A DNA stretch of 64,000 bases from NCBI GenBank assembly GCA_949130495.1, contig OX422214.1:251724187-251788186 (forward strand). The letters run 5' to 3'. Each line of letters begins with the position of its first letter. The first letter of the stretch is position 1. Source of the stretch: Sambucus nigra. Lineage: Eukaryota > Streptophyta > Magnoliopsida > Dipsacales > Adoxaceae. Shown here piece by piece: positions 1 through 9,760 of the stretch. The notes beneath the pieces are model-generated. The model was not told the origin of the DNA. It did not search any database and worked only from the letters and a program-made list of their open reading frames with translations. The position numbers were made by a program, and so were the translations under genes.

Positions 1-47
1 ATATTTTGGATTTAACCCTGGTCCCAGCTCACTCAACTCCTAGGATC

Positions 48-120
48 GAATCGACTCGGTTATTGGCTGAATCGATTTGTTTCCAGATCGAATCGATTTG
101 CTCCAAGGTCGAATCAATTT
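48..120. repeat. Palindrome array, GAATCGATTC type, exact 21-bp period
   Basis: Four copies of a degenerate GAATCGATTC word start at 48, 69, 90 and 111, exactly 21 bp apart (two DNA helical turns). The bases between them differ. They lie inside the minus-strand Gypsy LTR. A copy-2 duplicate is at 33,237-33,309. Confidence 0.85.
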
Positions 121-679
121 GGAATGTTATAGTAGCCCATATCTGATAGTTTTTCTCATTACGGGATTTCTTAGTTCATACTCAAAATTCATTCCAAAGG
201 TTATATCATTTGCGTAATCATATGAATAGGCCCCTAACACCCTGTTACTCATTTTAGAGTCATTAATTTCATATAGCAACATGAATTCCTTTGTCCACTT
301 CTCGGAATTTATGTGGTTAAACACAACTTCTAATTCCGATTTCTTCTACAATAATAATTAGGAATAAATTAGATTATGGGACATATAAAATGGGATTAAA
401 GTCACAAATCTGTAGATCATAAACATGTATTAGAATCCTCTATATGTGATTTCTAGATCTCTCCAAATTTACTTCAAGAACCCTAAGGCATCTATTATCA
501 AATTTCAAGAATTCAATTCCTAGATTTTTGGGTTAACACCCTATGTTCCAATTAATCCTCTACATGCTATAGATTAATTCCTAGTATTTAACGATCAGAA
601 TTCAACCAAAAATAAAGAAATCATGTGGGGTCATTACAATTTATCGAGAAGCAAATTGGAAATTAAAGGGAGTAGGAAA

Positions 680-2156
680 TGAAAAAGGCTTAGCTTGTAA
701 TTTCCTTTGTATGTGTAAAACAAACATGATGCAAAAGCGTAAAGGTGATGGTTCAACTTTTAAACACCGGATTTTAATTTAATAAAACAAAATTAAACCA
801 ATTCATTAATCCAAGTCCTAGAATTTGCCTAAATCATGTTTATCAATATTAGCAAATTAGGCAAAACCAAATTTTAGCAAATGACTTGAATTAATTAAAC
901 ATTACCCAACATTTAATATAAGTGCAAATTAAATTAAGTGTGATAAATTAAACCGAATTTTATCTTGAATTTATCCTAAGCATGCGTTCTAAATTATGAT
1001 GCAAGATAAAATAAACAATATCACACTACGCCGCGATGTACGAGGAAAAATCCAAGACGGGAAAAAACCTCGGATGGCCCTAGCCACAAATCCACTAGAT
1101 ATGGAATTACAAGTACAAGACAGATAGACTTACAACGACTGCCTCGATCCCTCTCAAGCCTCGACGCTTCTTCTCATAGAAACCTCTTCTTAGCGGATAA
1201 CCTTGGAACACCACCGCGGTCTCAGAATCCACCGATGGGGCTTTCTATGGTCACCGTCACCCTAGCAAGGAACCTTTCTCCAAGTGGGTAGAATCGCAAT
1301 AAAACGTCTTCTTCTTTGATGGATGTAGAAGAAAACGAAAACTTCTCTTTGAAACGGAAGAGATAACACCGGTGCCAAACTCCACGCAATTGATAAGTGT
1401 ATATGAACTTGGAATAAACTCAATTGGGTGTAAACACTAGAGTGATGAAAATATTTCTCTAATAATCTCACTCAAAACATGAACATTTTCCTAAACAATT
1501 TTTGCTCTCAAATTCTCTCTAAGAGATAAACTAGGATGGAAAAGTTATGGAAATGTTAAGTTGGAAAATGTCATTCCCGCACCTATTAAAGTCTGTAAAA
1601 GGTGGTTAAAAACCAAGTGGGTAAGTGGGTGAAAAACTGCCAAAAAATTGTTCCTGCCTGACAGCTCGTTCGAACGACATTTCGTTCGAACGAACTCTCG
1701 TTCGAACGAGACTTATAACGACACACCAGTATGGACTTCGTTAGAATCTCGTTGGAAACCTCGTTCGAACGAACAATTGACTTCCAGAATTTTTTATAAA
1801 ATTCGATTTTGGCCCAGAAACTTTATATACTTTATTTTTTAAGTTCTAATTAAATTTTTCTGAAAGTAAACACAGCTTTAATTCAACCTAACACCCAATA
1901 AACTTTGTTCCAAACTCCTATATAAATATAATTGCATTCATACCTTGGGAGCATGGAACCATAGTTGATGACGTAGAAACGAGGCACGCAAACCGGCACA
2001 TTTGATGAAGCTTTATATTCTTTGCCGCTACGTCTTCAACAAACACTTCATAGGCTTGAGAGTATTAAAATAACATACTATCCTATGAATAAATGTTTTT
2101 GTCGGGAATTGACCCAACACAATACATGGACTCAATTAGAAATTTGTGTCCTTACA
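680..2156 (-). repeat. 3' LTR of the Copia element (copy 1)
   Basis: A 1477-bp direct repeat of 5924-7410. On the plus strand it begins TGAAAAAGGC and ends GTCCTTACA. It contains no coding sequence; short open frames inside it recur in both LTRs and are not genes. Confidence 0.95.
1669..1769. repeat. TTCGAA palindrome cluster in Copia 3' LTR
   Basis: CGTTCGAACG palindromes have TTCGAA cores at 1669, 1685 and 1701 (16-bp steps) and a further perfect copy at 1764. Between them are degenerate versions near 1713, 1741 and 1752 in 11-28-bp steps. The same pattern is in the other LTR and in the diverged solo LTR at 61,767. Confidence 0.85.
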
Positions 2157-2157
2157 A

Positions 2158-2530
2158 ATCTCCCCCTTTGGCTCTTCCGGGACAAAAACCAAAACAAAAA
2201 TCCTAAAGGGCCGTCAAGCTCTACTAGACTCAAAACATAACATAACCCACCCATAACTTGACTAAACCCAAGGATTAAACACTTTGCCTTTAAACAATGC
2301 CGCTTTAGTAGAATACCTGCACACTTAAGCAAACTCATCAAATGCATAGGGAATATCAAAATATAAAATGCAATTAATTAAATTACTCCCCCTAAATTAA
2401 TTCTCCCCTTTATCAAACACATGACCTACTTAGAAAGACGTCTCCCCCTAAGATAAATCTCCCCAAACGAACATACGATAATAATAGGATTAGATACCAT
2501 TTCTCCCCCTATCATCATTCTCCCCCTTTT
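2158..2530 (-). promoter_or_regulatory. Polypurine-tract array upstream of the 3' LTR (copy 1)
   Basis: On the minus (sense) strand at least seven AGGGGGAG-like purine runs occur: one directly against the 3' LTR (2158-2169) and others near 2385, 2402, 2441, 2458, 2501 and 2519. The LTR-adjacent run is the expected plus-strand priming site. Multiple PPTs near the 3' LTR are a known trait of Sirevirus (SIRE/Maximus) Copia elements, which agrees with the gag type. Confidence 0.8.
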
Positions 2531-4072
2531 TGTTCTGGAATAGACAAAGGCTAAAGAATCAAAACATAAAAGCATGTTGAAAGCACTTGCATATATAAGA
2601 CATGAAAGCATATGGGCAACAAAATCAAGGCAAAGACAAACAAATATCATATATATATAAACTAGAAATATACCAATGAAGCACTTGCATATATATAGGT
2701 ATAAACACACATATAACACAAAATACAATAAGTTTGCACACTCGTATGGCAAAAATGTGTCATATGGAAACGGAAGTGTAGGGGTGTGAACTAGCAACAA
2801 TTAAATTTAGACCCAAACACTTAAGAAACGTTCACGGAGTTCTCATTTGATTGCAAACTTCATCACATTGAAATATAACCTCATGTGACAATATAGATTG
2901 AACTCAATGAACAAACATACACAATGCATACAAGCCTAGCATGATGATGATTCTACAAACCAAATAGAGTCATGACATCAAAGACAACTAGGATAAACGG
3001 ACATTGTGCAAACCGTTGATAAACCATCCAGTTCTCCCTCAATAACCATATATATTCTTTTGCTTTTGAATGAATATATCAATCAAACATAGGCCGTGGC
3101 AATTGTTTTCTTTTTAATGCCAAATATTCTGTTTTTAGGCCTTTGGATCACGTATTTCTTTTAGATCCAATAAACGCTGGCTTACAATCGCAAAGGATTT
3201 AATGCATACTTTCGGAGCCCTTACCCGTGCACATTTATATATATCATGTTTTCGTTTTTCGCACAAATCTCACATGCAACGGATTTTGACATGCACTAGT
3301 CCTCCTAGGTCATAGATATGTAGATGACTAGATTGGTAGGAGAACACCTCAAAAAAGCTCAAATATAACATGTGACATTAAGATTTCAAAAGAGCTCGTG
3401 CAAGTGTGAAAAGAGGCATATAGAAATAGAATCCATTTAAACAATACAAAATCCAACTACTCCATAAAATATGGTAAAGAACATTTTAAGGATTGACAAT
3501 CTAAACCAAAAGTTCTAGCCACATGGGAGCGTAAAAGATGGGATTCAAACACAAGTATATGCCACATAAAGTGTGTCAAACAAAAATACACACAAAAATA
3601 TCTTTTTGAGTTTTTGACATTTTTTAACCAAAAATAAAGATATATACTCAAAAGGATAAACAAAAATCATTTGTATTTTTCACTAAGTTTAAATGAAATA
3701 AATAAAACACAAATGATAAACAAAAATCTTTTTATATTTTTCAATTAATTCAAACACAAAATATAATACAAAAAGATAAACGAGTCATAATTTTTAGCGT
3801 ATGATATGAAATGAGGCCATGACTAGAAAATGACTAAACAAGCATACCTTTAGCATGTGAATATAGCATGAAGTACAAACGCTAAAGTATGCAAAAGACT
3901 AACACATTCATCCTTTAGATTTAGCATGGGAGGAAGTATGTGAAAGTAAATGAGAATCAAAAACCCTATTTTGCAAGGCAACCAAGTCGGATTTCCTAAC
4001 CCAAATTAATGAAGGATGACTATCTTGGGGTGTAGGAAGTTTAACTACCATGGTTAATTTACGATGGGGTTT
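2531..4072 (-). other. Non-coding internal region of the Copia element (copy 1)
   Basis: AT-rich sequence between gag and the PPT array. It holds no pol domain on either strand, only a short WVRKSDL linker remnant near 3984-4003 that normally precedes the protease in this lineage. The loss of pol therefore begins shortly after gag. Otherwise I see nothing assignable. Confidence 0.7.
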
Positions 4073-5128
4073 TCAAGAAATTCGTTTAAGATCAAAACAA
4101 AATTTCCTAAGATGACCTTGTCGACCACAATGTGTACAAGTGAGAACATGTCGAAAAGATTTACTTAAGGAGTGATCTTTAAATGTATTCCTAGTTGATT
4201 CTCCTAAAACATTGGTTTGGGCATTATGAGTAAATTCATTACAAGTATTGAAGCCTAAACCACAAGTGTCATTTTTAATTTGGACCGTTCCTAACATTTT
4301 ATCTAGTTTTTCTGAACGACACTCCAAATCAAATTTGACATCACTAGAGTCTTTTAATTTATTTTGCAATTCAAAAATGTTAGACTCTAATAAAACATTT
4401 CGCTCTTCAAAAGCAAGAAGCTCCTTTTTCAAGGATTCCATTAAACCCCTAAGGCTATCTCTTTCGCCTTCTACATAATCAAGCTTCTCTCGAAGAGTCC
4501 TCTCACGTGTCCTAAGGTCTTCTATTAAAGCATTATCATCAACGACCTTGGCACTCTCTCTTAAACTAGCTTCTAACTTCAAATTAGCTCTTTTCAATTT
4601 GATAGATTCTTTATAAAGTTCTTGAAAAGAATTTTGAAGTTCACTCACATTAACCTCTTCTTCATTTTCACTCTCTCTTTCTTCTTCACTCTCACTATCA
4701 TCAAAAACAAGAGAATCATGTACAATGACCTTGGAAGTGGCATGTGCTATCGTTTCATCAATCGATGAGTTCTCACTATCGCTCACATGACTAGCCATAA
4801 AAGCCACAAAATTTTTCTTAGTGGGGGAATCGGGCTTCTCTTCCTTATCACTATCACTAAGGGTCGCATTATATGAAATGGGTCTCTTACCCTCTTTCCT
4901 TAGTTTAGTGTGGCACTCAAATGCCCTATGGCCATAACCTTCACAACCAAAACACTTATCAGACTCGTCCCTTTCTAAATTGTCATTTCTAGGTTTAGGG
5001 ATCTTTTCGGCTTTAGAAATCTTCTCGCTTTTATCATGTTTAGAAGTATCAAATTTCTTAAAATCATTTTTAAATTTATCTTTGTTAAATTTAAGAAACT
5101 TTCTAAATTTACGAGCAAATAAAGCCAT
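4073..5128 (-). pseudogene. gag: Copia Gag, C-terminal part (copy 1)
   Basis: This 351-residue frame is the C-terminal half of a Copia Gag, the nucleocapsid protein that packages element RNA in cytoplasmic particles. Visible in order: a basic start (about residues 1-30); a CCHC zinc knuckle with C59, C62, H67, C72; an acidic, serine-rich segment (about 85-165); a long charged coiled-coil-like stretch (about 165-280); and a second CCHC knuckle with C331, C334, H339, C344 at the very end. It is in the same frame as the upstream 233-residue part (5165-5866), separated by one TAA and twelve acidic or serine codons, so the pair was probably one roughly 600-codon gag. The Met at 5128 is the first after the stop and need not be a real start. 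Copy 2 differs by one Ala/Val change. Confidence 0.88.
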
Positions 5129-5164
5129 GTCTTCCGAGTCACTATCACTCTCGCTCTCTACTAC

Positions 5165-5866
5165 TTATTTGACCTCTTTTCGGGCTCTTAAAGAAACACC
5201 CTTTTCGATTTTCTTTTCAGTTTTAGTGGGAAACATATCTAGTTCATAGGTTTGTAAATCACCTACAAGCTCTTCTAATTTCGTAGAGGCTAAAGTGGGT
5301 AAAGAATTTAAAACGGTCACCTTTGGAATAAATCTATCGGGTAGGGACCTTAAAATTTTCTTTACAACACGGTCGTCAGGTATTTTCTCTCCCAAGTTAA
5401 AAGATGAATTAACAATATCAGAAAGTCTAGCATAAAATTCATCAAAAGTTTCTTTTTCATTCATTTTGATAGTTTCAAATTGAGTGGTAAGGTTTTGGAG
5501 TTTTGAAGCTTTAACGACACTAGTTCCTTCATGAGTTAATTGTAAAATATCCCAAGCTTCTTTAGCGGTTTCACACGTCATAATACGTCGGAATTCATCC
5601 TGTGTGACAACGCTAAACAAAGCATTTAAACCACGGGAATTGAAATTAGCAAGTTTAAACTCATTTTCAGTCCATCTATCGACGGGTTTGATAACACGTT
5701 CATTTTCAACTAAATAAGTTAGTGGGGACCACCCGTTAACAACAGACATCCAAACTCTTTCGTCGATAGATTTTAGTGCCGATCTCATACGCGCTTTCCA
5801 ATACGCGTAGTTTGAACCATCGAAAATAGGAAATTTTGAAAATGGGGAAAAATCCATTTTAGCCAA
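5165..5866 (-). CDS. gag: Copia Gag, N-terminal part, ended by an in-frame stop (copy 1)
   Basis: 233 residues. The N-terminus carries the DUF4219-like signature around FDGSNYAYWK (residues 14-23), followed by a UBN2/gag-polypeptide capsid-like domain (about 60-215) with the conserved segments CETAKEAWDIL, TFDEFYARL and KILRSLPDRF. This combination matches SIRE/Maximus-type Copia Gag. The start at 5866 lies just downstream of the primer-binding site, as expected for a retrotransposon leader. The frame ends at TAA 5165-5167; the same frame continues at 5128 with the zinc knuckles. The stop occurs identically in copy 2, so it predates the duplication. A deliberate shortened Gag is possible but unsupported; the stop context GTA is not a classic readthrough signal. 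Confidence 0.9.
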   Translation of the reverse strand: MAKMDFSPFSKFPIFDGSNYAYWKARMRSALKSIDERVWMSVVNGWSPLTYLVENERVIKPVDRWTENEFKLANFNSRGLNALFSVVTQDEFRRIMTCETAKEAWDILQLTHEGTSVVKASKLQNLTTQFETIKMNEKETFDEFYARLSDIVNSSFNLGEKIPDDRVVKKILRSLPDRFIPKVTVLNSLPTLASTKLEELVGDLQTYELDMFPTKTEKKIEKGVSLRARKEVK

Positions 5867-5907
5867 AAATTATTTAAGGATCTTTAACGAAATAATTTAT
5901 CATTTTT

Positions 5908-5920
5908 GGCTCTGATACCA
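5908..5920 (-). promoter_or_regulatory. Primer-binding site, initiator tRNA-Met type (copy 1)
   Basis: On the minus strand this reads TGGTATCAGAGCC, complementary to the 3' end of plant initiator tRNA-Met, three bases from the 5' LTR end (5924). This is the standard Copia PBS and fixes the element's direction. Confidence 0.95.
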
Positions 5921-5923
5921 ATT

Positions 5924-7410
5924 TGAAAAAGGCTTAGCTTGTAATTTCCTTTGTATGTGTAAAACAAACACGATGCGGAAGCGTAAAGGTGATGGTTGAA
6001 CTTTTAAACACCGGATTTTAATTTAATAAAACAAAATTAAACCAATTCATTAATCCAAGTCCTAGAATTTGCCTAAATCATGTTTATCAATATTAGCAAA
6101 TTAGGCGAAACCAAATTTTAGCAAATGACTTGAATTAATTAAACATTACCCAACATTTAATATAAGTCCAAATTAAATTGAGTGTGATAAATTAAACCGA
6201 ATTTTATCTTAAATTTATCCTAAGCATGCGTTCTAAATTATGATGCAAGATAAAATAAACAATATCACACTACGCCGCGATGTACGAGGGAAAACCCAAG
6301 ACGGGAAAAAACCTCGGACGACCCTAGCCACAAATCCACTATATATGGAATTACAAGTACAAGACAGATAGACTTACAACGACTGACTCGATCCCTCTCA
6401 AGCCTCGACGCTTCTTCTCGTAGAAACCTTTTCCTAGCGGATAACCTTGGAACACCACCGCGGTCTCGGAATCCACCGATGGGGATTTCTATGGTCACCG
6501 TCACCCTAGCAAGGAACCTTTCTCCGAGTGGGTAGAATCGCAACAAAACGTCTTCTTCTTTGATGGATGTAGAAGAAAACGAAAACTTCTCTTTGAAACG
6601 GAAGAGATAAAACCGGTGCCAAACTCCACGCAATTGATAAGTGTATATGAACTTGGAATAAACTCAATTGGGTGTAAACACTAGAGTGATGAAAATATTT
6701 CTCTAATAATCTCACTCAAAACATGAACATTTTCCTAAACAATTTTTGCTCTCAAATTCTCTCTAAGAGATAAACTAGGATGGAAAAGTTATGGAAATGT
6801 TAAGTTGGAAAATGTCATTCCCGCACCTATTAATGTCTGTAAAAGGTGGTTAAAAACCAAGTGGGGAAGTGGGTGAAAAACTGCCAAAAAACTGCCAAAA
6901 ACTGTTCCCGCCTGACAGCTCGTTCGAACGACATTTCGTTCGAACGAACTCTCGTTCGAACGAGACTTCTAACGACACACCAGTATGGACTTCGTTAGAA
7001 TCTCGTTGGAAACCTCGTTCGAACGAACAATCGACTTCCAGAATTTTTTATAAAATTCGATTTTGGCCCAGAAACTTTATAGACTTTATTTTTAAAGTTC
7101 TAATTAAATTTTTCTGAAAGTAAACACAGTTTTAATTCAACCTAACACCCAATAAACTTTTTTCCAAGCTCCTATATAAATATAATTGCATTCATACCTT
7201 GGGAGCATGGAACCATAGTTGATGACGTAGAAACGAGGCACGCAAACCGGCACATTTGATGAAGCTTTATATTCTTTGCCGCTACATCTTCAACAAACAC
7301 TTCATAGGCTTGAGAGTATTACAATAACATACTATCCTATGAATAAATGTTTTTGTCCGGAATTGACCCAACACAATACATGGACTCAATTGGAAATTTG
7401 TGTCCTTACA
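5924..7410 (-). repeat. 5' LTR of the Copia element (copy 1)
   Basis: 1487 bp, TG...CA ends, abutting the PBS. It differs from the 3' LTR by scattered, mostly transition changes and a 10-bp CTGCCAAAAA duplication near 6890. TTCGAA palindrome cores at 6923, 6939 and 6955 keep the 16-bp steps. Confidence 0.95.
6923..7023. repeat. TTCGAA palindrome cluster in Copia 5' LTR
   Basis: Perfect CGTTCGAACG palindromes at 16-bp steps (cores 6923, 6939, 6955) and another at about 7018, with degenerate sites between. Same layout as 1669-1769. Confidence 0.85.
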
Positions 7411-8305
7411 GGAAAATTATTGCCTGGATACATAATTGATGAAATCCCCTTTGATTCTCCTTTAACTTCTTAGTGTGGCTTCTTGCGTTCCCTCTCTTAT
7501 AGTGGTTAAGGTTAGAGTTTTTAGAGATAACCTCCTTGGAGTTATTAACTTCTTAATGTGTGTAATTAGTTCCTTAATCCCGAGTTGGGTTAAATTCCCA
7601 AAATTTGGACCTCCAAATGGGCCTGAACCCATAACCAGACCAGTCCAAAAGTCTCCCAACTTATATATCTATACCCTGGGACCATTTTAAAGATTTAAAA
7701 TACCTAACAAGCCGTATACTTCTCAAAATACGTCCCAATTATTTTATCCCAACACTACATTTTTATAATTGCGACACACATCATTTATGAATTTTCTACT
7801 ACACATGCAATTGTTATAAAAGTCAACATAATACAAATTAACAACACATAATTACGACATAACAACAATTTATTTGTTCACACTTAATAAGTTAAATTCA
7901 CCGATTTAGATCCAATTTCACAATTTTTTTTACTTTATTCCAAAAATATATAATTTTAATTATTATGAAAGATACGGGGTATTACATATAACTGGACTAA
8001 CAACTAAAAAAAATAAAAATAGGAATGCATACAACTGAATCTTTGAAATTGAGAATGATTCTTTTAATTCATAATTCAGCCGAATAAGTCCAGTAAGATA
8101 TTTTATTATTACCATATTTGGATGTTTCATTCCACTTGCCATTAATAATCTTCTGAAGATCTCTATCGTAAAATGATCATGAACTCAATTGGGTATTGTA
8201 ATGACCCATTACAAGATATTTTCCTTTACATTTTGATTCTATATCTATTGTTCATGTTTGTGTTGTTTTTATTCTTTGGCTTTCCCCTATAACTATAAGT
8301 AAGCT

Positions 8306-9038
8306 TCCGTTTGATATAAAATTAGAGAAATAACTTGGATGCCAAAAAATTCATTACAAAATTTGTAAGGAGAAATTTTATAATTTTCTAAATAGGACTA
8401 TTTGATGACATTAATTTTTTAAGTGATAAATTCTTTAATTGACAATTTGCTAAAGGATTATGATAAATAATAAAAAGTGTTTTATATGATGTGGGACTTA
8501 AGGGAAGGGCCTAATATAAAAAGTAAATAAATGTAAAAAATTCATGTATATTAAAAAATTATATACACAAAAAACCGTTTTGAACAAAAAAACAAAAAAC
8601 AACTTTTAACAAAAAAAAAAAGTTTTGAACAGGGAAACCACTTTTCAACAAAATAAAATAGTTTTAACCAAAAAAAAACAAATTTTAACAAAATCAAATT
8701 TTTAAAAAAAGAATTTATAATGGAAAAAACATTTTGAAGAAAAATAGTATTTAACAAATAGAAAATAGTTGAAAAATTAGTTTATAATTAAAAATAATTT
8801 GTAAGAAAAAAATTCTTTTAAAAGGATAGCAAAATTGTGGAAAACTTTTCTTTGCTATTGAGCCAAAAAAAAATCGAGCAAAAGTGGAAAAATGATGACA
8901 ATTTTGCATGTGGGTCTGGCAATCCACGAAAAATTTTCATGGCAAATAAGGACAATCAAACACACAAAATAATGGAAAAATCTCTCATTTGTCACCATTT
9001 GACACATTTGTCATGGCAAATAAGACGTATCAAACGGA
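8306..9038. mobile_element. Candidate short TIR element (copy 1)
   Basis: TCCGTTTGATA at 8306-8316 is repeated inverted as TATCAAACGGA at 9028-9038, and AAGCTT lies just outside each end. The interior is AT-rich and non-coding. The length suits a MITE, but the TIR is short and no clear TSD was confirmed. Copy 2 counterpart near 41,495-42,226. Confidence 0.35.
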
Positions 9039-9096
9039 CCCAAAAATTATGGTTAAGCTTTTATTAATTCCTTGAACTAACTTACAATTACACTCA

Positions 9097-9199
<103 letters not shown>

Positions 9200-9725
9200 T
9201 TTACTTTGATTATTGAATATTATATTCTCAATTTTTTAATCTTAATTAGTCCCTAAGTTTTTTAATGTTAAATCTTTTAGGCACGAAGCTCCTAATTACT
9301 ATTCAAAATTGTGTGGGTGTGGGGGGGGGGGGGGGGGATAAGATCTCATTTGGAATTTAAACTCTTGAACCTCAAGTTTCCAATTGCAATTTACATTTTG
9401 GGGAATGGAGTTTGCATATAGTCATTTTAATTTGGTGCCTGAAATTTTCATATGTATATAACCATAAGATAACACATATACTCAAGCGTATCCAAACATC
9501 TAAATCCCCGCATCATTGGATGCCCATCTCAATTATATTTACTACAACTCAAAACCAAGTCAAAGATATATCACTAAGTAGGATACCGTGTACATTCAAG
9601 CAAGTCCAAACATCTAAATCCTTAAACACCGGATTATTTTTACGTTCTTAGGTTTATCAACCCTAATCCTTATTAAATTGGACTCCTAGTGTATTAAGTC
9701 TCTAAACTATGAGTACATATATCGC

Positions 9726-9760
<35 letters not shown>

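Larger units (their letters stand above)
680..7410 (-). mobile_element. Gag-only (TR-GAG-like) Copia element, SIRE/Maximus-like, 6.73 kb
   Basis: A structurally complete non-autonomous LTR retrotransposon. It has two direct LTRs (680-2156 and 5924-7410) with TG...CA ends and a perfect 5-bp TSD, GGAAA, at 675-679 and 7411-7415. A primer-binding site abuts the right LTR and polypurine tracts abut the left one, so the element is transcribed right to left. The only recognisable coding sequence is gag, interrupted by one stop. Past the second zinc knuckle a short pol-linker remnant (WVRKSDL, about 3984-4003) is readable; protease, integrase, RT and RNase H are absent. The LTRs differ by roughly 2% plus a 10-bp duplication (by eye), much more than the two 24-kb copies differ, so insertion predates the duplication. 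Confidence 0.95.
1..7986 (-). mobile_element. Gypsy-type solo LTR, minus strand (left part outside window), with nested Copia
   Basis: Read on the minus strand, the LTR begins TGTAATACCCCGTATC at 7986 and its sequence matches the plus-strand LTR-derived units at 10-19 kb. It is split by the Copia insertion at 680-7410. The base pairs just right of it (7987-7991) are TATAA, the same TSD seen at both ends of the complete copy (31,820-41,175). The TGTAAxACCCC start is typical of plant chromovirus-like Gypsy LTRs; lineage is inferred only from that. Confidence 0.85.

Noticed and set aside
2426..2800. 124-codon hydrophobic frame downstream of gag, in the place where some SIRE elements carry an env-like gene
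   Set aside because: Its hydrophobic stretches are translations of TATA/ACA-rich DNA and its C-terminal part is a translation of the polypurine tracts. No signal or glycoprotein features.
4248..5249. Plus-strand open frames opposite gag
   Set aside because: Antisense shadows of the gag reading frame.
6265..6633. 122-codon frame in the Copia 5' LTR
   Set aside because: Lies within an LTR and is not maintained in the partner LTR at 680-2156; no domain.
8551..8757. 68-codon phenylalanine-rich minus-strand frame
   Set aside because: Translation of A-rich tandem words; frame differs between copies through poly-A length.
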